DNA from: Brachypterus glaber
Taxonomy: Eukaryota; Arthropoda; Insecta; Coleoptera; Kateretidae
Length of the DNA: 64,000 nucleotides
Reading direction: 5' to 3'
Assembly (NCBI GenBank): GCA_958510825.1
Contig: OY294045.1
Location: 96,656,988 to 96,720,987, forward strand
The notes under the pieces were generated by a model. It did no database searches and was not told where the DNA came from. It saw only the letters and a program-made list of their open reading frames with translations. The position numbers and the translations under genes are program-made. This document shows positions 10,546 to 21,793 of the stretch, piece after piece (position 1 is the first letter of the stretch; each line of letters opens with the position of its first letter).

Positions 10546-11028
10546 CTATTTAGGTAATTTAACATTAGCAACAGGATTGGTCAGATTAAATAGCTTCCTT
10601 TTTAATTAGTATTAAAGATGGATTTTTTTTTAATTTTTTTCATATTTTCCAGAGGGTTTTTAATATACCCTCAAATTTCGGTACGCGAGTTCTGGAACAG
10701 GCTGTATCTCTCACTAATAGTTTATTTGAAAAACTTGGAATTAAAACACTAAAGATTTAAAATGAAAATTTAAATAAAAAATAACATGACCTATCAAAAA
10801 TCGACAAGGGACACATACTTATTCTCAAAATTGATTTTTGAATCGAAATATGTAAAAATATACAGGGCGTTCTATTAAAAAATCGAAACTTCGATTTATT
10901 TCCGGCGAAACCGGAGTGTCAAAAAGTCCTAAATTATAAATAATGCAAACTTCACTAACCTACCTTAAAAAATTTAAAAGTTAAGGGTGGTGAATCACCC
11001 GGTATAAAAAAACGAATTTGAATGGGAC

Positions 11029-11674
11029 GTATTTTTGCTTATTTTTGCGTTTTATGACGTTTTATGTAGATATAAATCCATTTCAAGCAAAAAAAAATTG
11101 TCGGTCGATTGGTCGATTGGTCGTTCTGTCCAGACTTGAAATTTGTCATACAGGTATTTTACCAAAAGTTCTCGCTCGGGATTGTTTTTGGTAAATATTG
11201 GGGTGGGGAAATGAGTGCAAATACAATAATTTTTCACAAAAATTTGAAAATTTCTTTATAAGGGTTTTTGAGGTTGCTGAAATTAAATATGATAATAAAA
11301 AAAATCTAACTCTTACCCCATGGGGGTGAGGGGGTAAATATTTTTAAATATTTTTAATATTTTCGTCAAAATTTGTATACGGAGCTTTTTGGGGACGACA
11401 AAACTGAATTTGAATAAACAAATTTCAGTTCCACCCCCTAAGGGGTGGGGGGTAGTTTTCGTGAAAAAATGGTATGTATGGGTTTTTGAGGTTGCTGAAA
11501 GTAAATCTGATAATAAAAAAAATTCAACTCCACCCCCTGCGGGGCGGAGGGTAGTTTTCGTAAAAATTGGTATATAGGTGTTTTTGAGGTTGCTGAAAGT
11601 GAATCTGATAATAAAAAATCTATTTAACGTGTGGAGGTAAAAAATGGGAAAGCGATTTTACTGGGCAGTGTATT
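11029..11674 (+). mobile_element. family B copy 2, left-truncated
   Basis: It starts within GCGTTTTATGACGTTTTATG, has a short GTCGGTCGATTGGTCG microsatellite, the ACAGGTATTTTACCAAAAG segment, then about three roughly 98-bp units with TAGTTTTCGTGAAAAA, and finishes with GCGATTTTACTGGGCAGTG like the other copies. The ACGATAACTTAAGAACG block seen in copy 1 is deleted here. Confidence 0.7.
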
Positions 11675-11897
11675 CTTTTTTGTTTTCAGACATTATAAAT
11701 TTTAGCGCCTGGGCTGTTTAGTCTTGTGAGTATTCTGCCCAGCCTACCATAACTTACCGTAATTGTTGACCACAATATGCCTCAACAAATTGTATCAGAA
11801 TAAATTAAAGTTTGGATTTTTTACATTATTATGACTATCGCGATAAAAATAAACCAACATAGACGTACGCATAAGTATGTAGAAAATTAATATTATT

Positions 11898-12190
11898 CTT
11901 AGTTTATTATTCCATCGATCTATTTTCTAATCATCTTACAGAGTGATATTGGCAGACTTACAGTTTCGGGCTGCTGGCCCTCTTCAGTACCAAGAGTAAA
12001 CTCTGCACGCTGATTAAGAAAACGTTTTTAGACTTTATTCGCAAAAAGAATATAGTCATTAGATTGATGTAGAATTGTGCGCCATCTATTGCTAGATGTA
12101 GACAACTACTCAGCAACCCGAAACTGTCAGTCTATCAATATCACTCTGTACGATGATTAGAAAATAGATTGATGGAATAATAAATTAATA
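11898..12190. repeat. inverted repeat with hammerhead-like core, Penelope-terminus-like
   Basis: The left arm (11905-11975) and right arm (12112-12185) are near-complementary (ATTATTCCATCGATCTATTT against AATAGATTGATGGAATAATA). The left arm on the minus strand contains the ribozyme-like core described separately. The right arm keeps CCGAAACTGTCAG but has lost most of the stem. Facing terminal repeats with hammerhead motifs are a hallmark of Penelope-like retroelement remnants; no coding part remains between them. Confidence 0.55.
11963..11987 (-). ncRNA. hammerhead ribozyme-like core
   Basis: On the minus strand: CTGAAGA, then GGGC-CAGCA-GCCC (4-bp stem II with a 5-base loop), then GAAAC. 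This fits the conserved hammerhead core CUGANGA...GAAA. Stems I and III and the cleavage site could not be settled by eye, so activity is unproven. Confidence 0.5.
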
Positions 12191-12368
12191 TTTTTATAAT
12201 TTTGTTTAAAATTAAAAATTTATGTCCTTATTCTTAGTGTTTTTATAAGAACTACCCCTTCTTACTTTAACACGTTTGGGGCTTCGCGACGTGACGCAAG
12301 GATGGGTCACGCTGGGTTTTATTAATAAACATGCGTGCCCATCAATGGGTAATAGTATTATAATACAC

Positions 12369-12828
12369 GCGTAGCGCTAGAATTGTATTAGTTGTACGTT
12401 AGTTTCGAATTTCCCAAAATCGCCAAATTCTTGGATACAAAGGTGTTTAATGAAAGAATAAGAAACTTTAAAAATATCCGTCCGTCCGTCTGTCCTTTCG
12501 TCGGTTCATCTGTCCGTCTGTCGGTTCGTCTGTCCGTCCAATGTCACGTATTTTATGGACACTATAACTTAAGGACAAATAATCCGATCGACACGAAAAT
12601 TTCAGGAAAAATCAAGTTCTGTAAGTGGAAGATCCCTATTGAAAGTAATTCCCCGAAAAAAAAATAGTTTTTTGAAATAATTTTTTGATTTTTTTTTTTA
12701 ATTTTTTTTTTTTGAATTTTGCGTTTTAAATAGTTTTTACTTGTGTTACTTGGGAAAATGCAATATACCATCCACTGTGAATATTATATAATGAAATGCG
12801 TAGCATTACATATCTTCACGGCCTGTAC
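12369..12828 (+). mobile_element. GTCY-bearing family A copy 2
   Basis: The same order as copy 1: GTAGCGCTAGAATTGTATTA, GTTTCGAATTTCCCAAAATC, TTGGATACAAAGGTGTTTAA, a GTCC/GTCT/GTCG repeat (12478-12540), ACTATAACTTAAGGACAAAT, then the terminus AATGCGTAGCATTACATATC and TTCACGGCCTG. It is shorter than copy 1 because the poly-A/T part is reduced. Confidence 0.75.
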
Positions 12829-13976
12829 GTAGTAAAAGAAAAAACTTCAATGTTAAATTTTTTTATTATTTAAAAAAGTTGTATAAATTTACTTAACTAG
12901 ATATGTAAAATTAAAAATTAAATGCTCCTACAATGTGATTAAAGTTTATTATATTAAAATGTATTTAAAAAACGTTTCTAATAAAAATAATTTCTCTGCC
13001 AAGAATGCAAAGAAAGTGATACTTATTACTGTAACATTAATTTATGTATTCTTTTTATAAGTTTTATCTAAAAAAATATATATTTAGACTATGAAAATTA
13101 GAAAAACTAAATTAATGTGCTATTACTTATAAACGTCCTGGATTATAGACTACGTGACAAAATTATTAAGTATTTTATTATATTTATATTTTTAAATCTC
13201 CCACACAAAAAAATTAAAAAAAATTGAAGGGGGATTCTCAAATACAGGAGAATTTAACCTATTTACTTGCATAAGTGGACGTTTTTTTAATCCCTAAATT
13301 CTCATCATTATCATCAGAAGCGGTGTGGTCATTACAAGGTAATAGCCACGGCACTCAGACCTAAGATCCATTGTGCATTCCGCAGTCATCTAGGATGACA
13401 CATCTAAATCCTAGTCCGTTATCTAATTATAAGATAATTATCTTACATACTTACGTAAAAAAAAGCAATGAAATAAAACATTGTTTTTACCCCCTTGCCC
13501 CACCTCAATTTTTACCACAAACAGTCCCAGCCAAGAACTTTGGATAAGGAACTTATGGTTGAAGTCTTTAGCTCAAACCGTTATCAAGGTGGCAAATTTT
13601 CCCTACAGGCAGTTTTGTTTTCGAGCAAAACATCTTTTTTTGGTTACAAAACGTCGAGAAATGTAAAAAAAGCAATAAAAAAAACAGCATGTTTTTCCTA
13701 ACAAGCTGTCGCAAACTTTCCTAGCGGAAAGTACATAATAAATAAAATAAAACATTTTTTAAATATAAGTGTAATATAAGTAAGAATTTGTTACCACATA
13801 TGTAAAATTTTGTTATTGTAAAATTTTGCATACTATTAAAGTACTTATATTTAAAATTCAGGTAAAATCCAATTACATTATATGAATTATTTATATTTAC
13901 ATTCGTAAATTAATTACTTATGTTTTTAAGAAAAATCCTAAACATCTTCAGAATACTAATGAAGTATGTATATTAG
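12829..13976. other. unassigned
   Basis: AT-rich sequence without recognisable coding potential. The stretch 13480-13720 (CCCTTGCCCCACCTC, later AACGTCGAGAAATG) loosely resembles 44230-44420, suggesting another decayed GTCY-type element, but the similarity is weak. Open frames at 13481-13701 overlap each other in two frames and carry no motif. Confidence 0.35.
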
Positions 13977-15048
13977 GGTGACCCACCAAAATTTCAAATT
14001 GAAAAATTTGAAGGTCCCACACTTAAATTTGTTCATCCCTAAATTTTTTACCATAACCTCAAAAAACATATCGTATGTTTTTTGAGGTTCTGTTGAAAAT
14101 GGGAGCTAACTTTCAAATTCCGACCTCAGATTCGGATTCAGTAGCTCAAAATACAGAGGGATTGACTAGTCAAGTTCGTCGGAGATGCAACTTTTTTAAT
14201 TTTGTGTGGCTGTCTTATCTCTAAAACTAAAAGTCCGATCAAAAAAAGTTTTTTACAAAAGATTTTTATTTTTTGAGTGGAATTAAATAATAGTAAAAAA
14301 ATATACGTTTGTACTTAAAAAACCAAAGTTGACCTTGAAATGACATTGAAAACGTAAATATCCGTAAAAAATAAATACGCCATTTTGTTTCCACCATTAA
14401 AATAAACAAAATGATGTATCACACGACCACCCTTTCAATTAAGAGCTGAAAATATCAAGTATATGCTAAAAGATAGTTTAAGTTGTCTTATTTAAGAGTT
14501 CTAAATTTGAAGTCGATATCTTAACTCGTTCAAAAGTTAAAAGGGGGGGTGACTTTTGGAGCGCACTGTATACAAACGTAAAATGTGTAGTCATTTTTTT
14601 TATTGGATTTTTTTTTCTGGACATCATTTAAATCCAATAAAAAATATCCAATAAAAAAAATTATAGTAGTTTTTATGTGGGAACATATTGGGCTACACGC
14701 ACAATGTTTTAAGTCAATGAAAAAAATGTTTGTGCCTGTCATTACGCCTAAAATGAAGCAATGTAGTGGATTTTCAAACTTAAAAGGGCACAGCTCCGCC
14801 ACTCTAAAAGAAAACTTTCTGATTTTTTTTGAGGTTATCCACTTACTATCCCTTTATACTGTGCCATATTAAAAAGATTTAAATAAAAAATTCTTCGGCC
14901 TTAGAAAAATAAAAAAGCTTAAGAAACATATCTTTTTAAAAAATGGCTGTGTGTGAAAAAATTCAGGGTGATACTCTTACTCCAATGAACAAATTTAAAG
15001 GCTGAGACCTCCAAATTTTTCCTTTTGAAATTTTGGTGGGTCACCAAA
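13977..15048. mobile_element. TIR element family H, copy 1
   Basis: The left end GGGTGACCCACCAAAATTTC and the right end GAAATTTTGGTGGGTCACC form inverted repeats that continue for about 65 bp (AAATTTGTTCAT against ATGAACAAATTTAAAG). TA precedes the left end; the right flank is diverged. The interior shares long stretches with 39650-39925 and 53266-53900. Part of the interior (14408-14560) is also found inverted at 7665-7830 inside K1. The open frames at 14530-14872 lie on both strands of the same palindromic DNA and are not believable genes. Confidence 0.7.
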
Positions 15049-15192
15049 TGTATATTGCAAATATAGGTTATTCAAAATTCTATCTACAAAAACGCTAAAG
15101 TTTAAATTGTCATAAAAACTTGCAGAGATAAGGCATTATCAGGGCCCGGGAATCTCTAACTTTTAAAATAAAGGAAAAAGGTAGTGTACAGT

Positions 15193-15405
15193 TATGGCAT
15201 TAAATATCGGGACCACCTCAAAAAAATTAGTATCATTTTTATATTTTTTTCATGGATTACCATGGGATAAAAAACACTTTTTACAAACTACTTGTATAAT
15301 AGAGAAAAATAAACAAACATTTGACATATTTTTACATTATCTAAAAGATGACACAAGACCCACTATAATATATGAAAAATTGTTTGTCCCGATATTTAAT
15401 GCCAA
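15193..15405. mobile_element. short TIR element (MITE)
   Basis: TGGCATTAAATATCGGGAC (15193 on) and its inverse GTCCCGATATTTAATGCCA (ending near 15405) make 19-bp perfect inverted ends. An open frame of 82 codons runs from the left TIR to 15442 but overlaps both TIRs and has no recognisable domain, so I read it as chance. Confidence 0.65.
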
Positions 15406-15448
15406 CACCCTACAATGGTCTTATTACATGCAGAAAAAATGAATTAAT

Positions 15449-16222
15449 AAAATTATTTATTATTATCTTCAAAGTTTAAATTAATTTAGAATTAATTAAT
15501 TAGTCCATAGAACTAAATTAGATACATGTGGGTGTTAACTGTAAACAAATTAGTAAAATTTCAAATCAGTTACAGATTTTATTAATTATATTTGGATATC
15601 TACTTTTAATTATAGATGTTTTCTATTTTTATTTTCAGAAAATTTTGTAGGTAGTTTTATTATGTGATAAGTTTTATTCGGATTTCTTACAAAATAATAT
15701 CAGTTGGCTTTTTAGGTCGTAACTGACACTTCGTCAGGTTAGAGTTACATTTTTATTTCGATATTCAAAAATATGTCAATGTCAAAGTAGAATTATTATT
15801 TTAAATATTTTTTCAAAATTAATGGTTTGGGAGCAGATTTAGATAAAAAATTTGGTTTGGGTGAAAGAAGGGAAAAACGGTGGTGTCAAAATGTATGCGT
15901 TGAAAATGTTTGGAGATTTGTTTTACAATAAAAAAGAGTAGCTCTTAATAGTGAGTATCTACTCAAAATTCACTGTAGTTACATCAGTCCATTATCGTGT
16001 AAAATATAGGTCCGAGAACGACTATAAACTAAATAAATAAAAATAAATAAATAAAAATAAATAAATTAAAAATAAACATTTGCTTTACAACTCCAGTAAT
16101 GTACCATCGTTTTTATAATAAACCTAAAAATGTTACAGATTATATTGAACTTTATCAAGGTCTCTTTGACATTTATTTGTCAAATATTATGAGATTACTT
16201 GTCAAAATAATTCACATTAGTT
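15449..16222. other. unassigned, with AAATA-rich tract
   Basis: No coding signal. An (AAATA/AAAT)n tract lies at 16027-16075 just upstream of the Tc1-like fragment. Confidence 0.4.
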
Positions 16223-16526
16223 ATGCCGCAGCTTACAAATTATCAAAAATGTATTATAACAGCAAGAATAAATGACGGGATAAGTGTACGTGAAATAGCC
16301 ACTGAATTAAATGTTGCAAACAGCACTATAATGCGAGCAAAGAAAAAACTTGAGGAAACTGGATAGATTAGCAGAAAGCGGGGTTCTGTTCGAAGTAGAA
16401 TGAGTAGTGCAGAAGAAGATATGCAATTAATGAATTATCTGCGGGAAAACCCTTTCCATACCGGAGTCAGAGCGAGGGAAGAAACTAACTTTCCTGGGTC
16501 ATAATGCTGAAGAATTACGACAGGCC
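16223..16526 (+). pseudogene. Tc1-like transposase N-terminus, broken, running into the gap
   Basis: The ATG at 16223 opens MPQLTNYQKCIITARINDG, then a helix-turn-helix (ISVREIATELNVANSTIMRA), an in-frame TAG after LEETG, then ISRKRGSVRSRMSSAEED and NYLRENPFHTGVRAREETNF followed by a frameshift. The segment ENPF...RAREETNFPG is typical of the paired-like DNA-binding region of Tc1-family transposases. A DDE domain would lie in or beyond the N-gap, but the sequence after the gap is family B. The stop and frameshift mark it as dead. Confidence 0.75.
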
Positions 16527-16726
16527 NNNNNNNNNNNNNNNNNNNNNNNNNNNNNNNNNNNNNNNNNNNNNNNNNNNNNNNNNNNNNNNNNNNNNNNNNN
16601 NNNNNNNNNNNNNNNNNNNNNNNNNNNNNNNNNNNNNNNNNNNNNNNNNNNNNNNNNNNNNNNNNNNNNNNNNNNNNNNNNNNNNNNNNNNNNNNNNNNN
16701 NNNNNNNNNNNNNNNNNNNNNNNNNN
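16527..16726. other. assembly gap, 200 N
   Basis: Exactly 200 undetermined bases separate the Tc1-like fragment from family B copy 3. Open frames drawn through the gap are meaningless. Confidence 1.
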
Positions 16727-17519
16727 AAATTTTCAAAATTTCGGAGCCTTGTATTCGTGCAAAAATTTTCAAACATTTTTTTTGTGTATTTTTGCGTTTT
16801 ATGACGTTTTATTTTACAAAAAGTCCGGGAAATCTTGTGGGCACGATAACTTAAGAACGCTTTAAGCTAGAGACTTGAAATTTGGCATACAGGTATGTTA
16901 CCAAAAGTTCTCGCTCGGGATTGTTTTTGGTGAACATTGGTGTGCGGCAAGGGGGGCAAATGGGGAAAAATAAATTTTTTTTACAAAAATTTGAAAATTG
17001 ATGTATGGGGGTTTTCAAGGTTGCTGAAATTGAAACTGATAATATTTTTTTTTAACTCCACCCCCACGGGGGTCGGGGGGTAAATACTTTTAAATATTTT
17101 CAATATTTTCGTAAGGATTGGTATATAGGGGTTTTTGTGGTCGACGAATATAAATCTGATAATATTTTCTTCCTAATTTCACCCCTGGGGGGTGGGGGGT
17201 AGTTTTCGTGAAAACTGGTGTATTGGAGTTTTTGAGGTTGCTGAAAGTGAATCTGAAAATAAAAATATTCTAAATCCACCCCCTGAGGGGTGAGGGGTAG
17301 TTTTCGTGAAAATTGGTATATTGGGGTTTTTGAGGTTGTTGAAAGGGAATCTGATTATAACAAAATTCTAACTTCACCCCCAAAGGGGCAGAGGGTAGTT
17401 TTCGTGAAAATTGGTATACTAAGGTTTTTATGGTTGCTGACAGTGAATCTGATAATAAAAAAATCTCTTTTAACGCGCGAAGATAAAAATGGGAAAGCTC
17501 TTTTACTGGGCAGTGTATT
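16727..17519 (+). mobile_element. family B copy 3
   Basis: It starts at the gap within TTTTCAAAATTTCGGAG. The GTCY stretch is nearly lost, but GTCCGGGAAATCTTGTGGGC and ACGATAACTTAAGAACG remain. About five units of 98 bp follow; TAGTTTTCGTG recurs at 17201, 17299 and 17397, an exact 98-bp period. The right end is CTCTTTTACTGGGCAGTG. Confidence 0.75.
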
Positions 17520-18286
17520 ATAAAAGAATGTTAAAAAACAGATATTTCAGTGTAAGATTATACCTGCATTTAAGAGTAGCGATCAGCACGATCTCTATTC
17601 AATTTTAGACTGCAGTCTGCGTTTAATGGCAAGTTATATAATACACCACGTGTTTAAAATAACGCCACATTGCTTTCCGCTGCCGTAATAGCATTTCTAT
17701 GCACACATGCATGTTTGATAAATATTGCTACAATCGATCCGGTGATATATTGCAAATTGATTCTGCACTATGCATATAGAAACTCATGGGAGTACCGTTT
17801 GTGAAATAACTAAATTCTTTAGGCTAAAGGTCAATTTTATTAATTTATTTGTCATAAATTTGCCTACCAACGAACTAATAACTCTTCTCTCTAGAATAGG
17901 CATTTCATTTGTAAAAACTGAAAAAAAACGTAGCCAACATATACATTTGTCTGTCTTACTCACACAGCTTTGTTCTAACAGAGACAACAATAATAGTTTC
18001 TGGTAATTGTTATTTTTCAGGCCTGAATTAACCTACTATTTGTTTACAAACAAACCGAGAGGTTGGCGATACTTTATATTAACGGTATGCGTATTCTAGA
18101 GAGAAGAGTTGTTAGTTCGTTGGTTTATACCCATGGGTAAATTACAATTTTAAGTTTTAATTTTAAAAATTTGCCAATCGGAATCAAGTTGCATTTTTTG
18201 TATTCCAACTGTAACCCTCCGGGCTATTTTTGAATATCATAAAAAAAAATATTGTTTATTTATCATCAATTGCAATAATATCTTTT
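17520..18286. other. unassigned, with a 33-bp inverted repeat
   Basis: ACCAACGAACTAATAACTC plus TTCTCTCTAGAATA at 17868-17900 is inverted at 18091-18123 (TATTCTAGAGAGAAGAG plus TTGTTAGTTCGTTGGT) with one mismatch, about 190 bp apart. This may be a small TIR element. Open frames on both strands across the left arm have no motif. Confidence 0.5.
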
Positions 18287-18575
18287 ATCCAATACATACA
18301 GATAATAAGACAATTACCAGCTTTATTTTAAATAGATAAACTCAATAATAACCCCCGCGAGGCTTTTAATTAATTGAGTGGATAATTATTTATTTTACCC
18401 ACTCAACTGTCACTTGTCAAATTATTTTCTTGTAAATGTCATTAAAATTTTTAATAAAAATATGAATTCCTAAGCTATTTATTGGATAAAACCTTGTATG
18501 GCACTCATGGGTAAACCGATATTGCCCTCTCATGGGCAATATCTTACTTTACCCACTAGTACCATAAATAACTAT
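18287..18575. repeat. dispersed element L, copy 1 (empty site)
   Basis: This nearly 290-bp sequence recurs almost unchanged at 25543-25914. It contains TTATCCAATACATACAGATA, GAGTGGATAATTATTTATTT and the hairpin GATATTGCCC-TCTCAT-GGGCAATATC. Here the hairpin loop reads CCCTCTCATGGGC without interruption; the second copy carries a 78-bp insertion at this point. Confidence 0.85.
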
Positions 18576-19869
18576 TGTGAGGTACCAATTTAGGTTAGTC
18601 TATTCTAAATAATCGAGTGAGACTCATGTAGAGATTTTTCCGAGACGCGCTTTGTTAGTTTAGGGCTTGCCTGCTGAAAATTGTGAAAGAGTTTTCCAAA
18701 AGCTTAGGAAAACTTGCCAGTATGGTGTATTAGTAGGCAGGGCAAGTCCGTTCAAAATTAAAAAATGTTTTTGTTTTTAAATAGTAATTTAAAATCGTAA
18801 TCGACGCAGAATAAAATAAATATATTAATAAAAGGTGTTCTAAAAAAAAATTATATTATATAAATTGGATTATTACCCATGTTCGAGAAAGGTAAGTTAT
18901 TGATGTAAACTAACCTTTTACGAGAATACGCTGAATTATTAATTATTAAATATTCTAAATTTAGTATTTATTCTTTATTTAAATTTCATTGATATATTTT
19001 ACTTTGTTAATTTATATTTTATTTATTAAATAATAATTTAATCTAAATTTTATTTTTTTTATTTTTTTTTTAACCTAGTTAGGAAAACGAATATAAATAT
19101 TTCAGGGCTACGAACCTCCTCCGAAGTCAACTAGATTTCATCCCTATCCAGGGTGGTGGCAGCGCTACGCTATCTATTTCTCTATCATCGAGGGTTTTGA
19201 CCCATAAGGTCGTCTTTGCTTGCCTTTTAATAAAAAAGTGAGGTCTTTATGTGACCTTGGGGTTTTACAATGATGCCAGCGGGTGTTACAATAGGAGTTT
19301 CCGTGGTGTTACAATGGTGGCACCTGTGGTTCTATAAGGGTCGCAGGGGTGTTACACAACAGTCTCAGAAACAGTTCTAATTTTCAATAAAAGTCAAAAT
19401 AAAAACCCTAATTTATAGGATAACTCCATCTGTAATTGGTGGATTGGTTTTTTTATATAGAAATTTTCTATTTTTTTTTTTATTTTTTTTTTTCTGATGA
19501 TAAATTTTTAAAATTTTGACTTTTTGACTCACTTGAATAATTATAATTATGTGCTCAAAATAGAAATATCATTCTAAAATTGAAAATAACATATTTTGAG
19601 CACCAAACTTGCGTACAAATTGCTCCGTGAAAAGCCTCCTTTATATTACTTATGTAAAGGTCAATTAAATCAATTAATAAAAAAAATGCCTACCCTATAC
19701 TAATAAATATTAACATTAATGACAGCTAATTGCCTTTGAAACGATCATCATGATCGGTTTCAAAGACATTAGCTAACATTAATATTATCATGATTTATGA
19801 CTTATACTTTCAAGCCATTTAAAGTTATGCGTTTATAGATATATTTAAAATTAATTCCGTGGATAGCAA
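18576..19869. other. unassigned
   Basis: No gene recognised. A short inverted repeat (GGGCTTGCCTGC near 18661 against GGCAGGGCAAGTCC near 18736), a degenerate repeat of GTGTTACAAT motifs (19262-19360) and a palindromic segment (GCCTTTGAAACGATCAT against ATGATCGGTTTCAAAG, 19731-19766) are visible. Confidence 0.4.
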
Positions 19870-20316
19870 TTACACTAGGCAACAAATCTCAACTTTTTTT
19901 TTCACCCGATCGGAAAGTAAATTTTTCTTACTAATTCAAGGGCGTAGGAACCGAATCTGACTTTAAAAAAATTTCAGCACCTAAAATTTTTGAGATATAA
20001 GTCCAGGAAATAATGACGTTTTTTCTCAAAAGAGTAGGATTTTGAAAAATTTAGGGTATATTAAAAAAAAATATGAGGAACTCAACATATATATGCCAAG
20101 GACCTACTGTCAGAGTAAGTACGCGAAAAAAAAAATAAAAAGCTTAAAATGAAAGAGTTTACTTAATTGCTCTTTTGTGGCAAAACTATCAAATCTGTAT
20201 AAAAATTTTATAGTACTTAATTGGCAGATTATAAAATTCTCTACAAAAATATTTATACAAATATTTTTTTATTTTGCTTAGTTTGTTCGTAAAAAGTAAA
20301 TAAATGAAAAAGAAAC

Positions 20317-21696
20317 AAATAATAATAATATCTTTATTGCCCAACAGAAAAACCAATTACAGGACAATATTATTTGAAAATTTACAAAATTAAAGTTTAC
20401 AAAATAAAGGTTTAAAGTTAATTAACAATGTAATAAAATATCTAATATTATAACAATATAACAAATACAGATACGATATATCACTGAAATGGTAGAAATT
20501 AAAATCAACATTTTGGCCAATACTCTAGAACTATACAATTAATTATTCTACTCACTGAATCAAAGTGGATATCGCAACTCTTACAATATCTATTATAACA
20601 AAACATCATATTGAAAATTGGTTCAGTGCGTAGAGTATTCGTTCTGGCAACTTGATTATAAAAAGTGGTAGAAGTTCTTGTACAATTAGCTGGAACGCAA
20701 AAATTTAGCTTTGATAAAATAAATGGTGAGTCCATTCTACCATTCAATACGAAACATAGCATTTTAATACTGGTTATTGTTCTGCGAAGTTCTAGGGATT
20801 GATACTCAAATTGAGACAGTAGGACGTCATAATCATAACCTCTGGCTGGATATATACCAAATACTTTAAAATATAAACACTTAAGAAACTTTTTTTGCAC
20901 TTTCCCTACCTGTTGTCTGTGAACTTCATAAAACGGATTCCAAATGGTACAACAATATTCCAGTCTAGAGCGAACAAAAGAGTTGTAAAGGGTCTTTAAA
21001 GCAAGTACACTGGTAAATTTACTACAATTTCTTATTATAAAACCATACATTTTTAATGAGGCTGATACAATACTATCTAAATGTTCTCTGAATAAAAAAT
21101 CACTAGAAAATGTGACACCCAAATCTTTAATGGAATATACTCTCTCCAAGGAGAAAGAACTTATTGAGTAATTATAAAGTATTGGGTTTTTTTTACGCGT
21201 GAAGGAGATGATTTTACATTTAGATACATTTAAATTGAGACAGTTATATTCGCACCATTGTTGCAGTGCATCCAAGACCCTCTGTAATCTAATGCAGTCA
21301 TTGATGCAAATTATTTGCATGAATAGTTTCAAATCTTCAGCAAAAAATAAATGCAGGCATTCAATTAACTCACTAAGATCATCTATGAATAATAAAAATA
21401 GCAAAGGTCCAAGGTTAGAACCTTGAGGTACCCCTGACATTGCTAGAAATAGATCAGAACCAAATCCATTATAAAAGACGTAAAGATATCTATCTAACAA
21501 ATATGACAAAAAAAGTTTAACTAGTCTGCTACTAAAACCATATCTCTGTTTAAGTTTTTTAATAATAATATAATGATCGATTCGGTCGAACGCCTTCATA
21601 AAATCAGTATAGATTACATCGGCTTGACCCTTGTTATCAACAGTGTGAGCAACAAAATTAGAAAATTCAGTTAAATTAGTGACACTATTTAATTGT
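20317..21696 (-). mobile_element. 5'-truncated non-LTR retrotransposon (LINE 1)
   Basis: On the minus strand it runs from within the RT domain (near 21696) through a 3' UTR to a short (TTA)n-like tail at about 20317-20330, the usual shape of a 5'-truncated LINE insertion. It lies inside element P. The 5' junction is followed directly by a hammerhead-like motif region at 21750-21800. Confidence 0.75.
20505..21695 (-). pseudogene. LINE reverse transcriptase fragment with FAED in place of FADD
   Basis: The frame is open from 20505 to beyond the ATG at 21599; upstream codons continue NKGQADVIYTDFMKAFD, so the Met at 21599 is inside RT motif A and not a true start. Then follow GVPQGSNLGPLLF (residues 56-68 of the 364 counted from that Met), FIDDL, and HLFFAEDLKLF where the catalytic FADD box is expected (86-89). 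The first Asp of the pair is Glu, which should abolish polymerase activity. The C-terminal part (RLEYCCTIWNPFY, then a tail to EYWPKC) is typical of jockey/CR1-like non-LTR elements. About 390 residues remain of an expected 900 or so; endonuclease and fingers are missing. Confidence 0.85.
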
Positions 21697-21760
21697 CATT
21701 TCTGGTTTTGTTTGCTATTGTATTGTTTGTATTAACTATATATTTTTTCTTTGTAGAGCT

Positions 21761-21793
21761 CTGAAGAAGCATAAATATATTTATATGCGAAAC
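21761..21793 (+). ncRNA. hammerhead-like core
   Basis: CTGAAGA is followed by the self-complementary AGCATAAATATATTTATATG(C) and GAAAC, then CGGTCAGC. The CUGANGA / stem II / GAAAC order fits a hammerhead core, as found in Penelope-like terminal repeats. Such palindromic CTGAAGA...GAAAC segments are common in insect repeats, so this may be a decayed terminus. Activity is unknown. Confidence 0.4.

Larger units (their letters stand above)
8402..10704. mobile_element. mariner/Tc1-type element with about 90-bp TIRs, internally rearranged
   Basis: The left end CAGCCTGTTCCAGAACTCGC (8402 on) and the right end GCGAGTTCTGGAACAGGCTG (to 10704) are near-perfect inverted repeats that continue inward for about 90 bp (to about 8492, and from about 10613). 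TA flanks both sides (8400-8401 and 10705-10706). Inside are a transposase N-terminus with its last codons but no catalytic core, an inverted second transposase fragment, a 0.4-kb sequence shared with 49646-50045, and a hairpin. The element is non-autonomous. Confidence 0.85.

Noticed and set aside
15194..15442. An 82-codon gene
   Set aside because: It starts inside one terminal inverted repeat and reads across the other, with no recognisable domain.
16435..16854. Open frames across the run of N
   Set aside because: The central part is undetermined, so the frames are not evidence of a gene.
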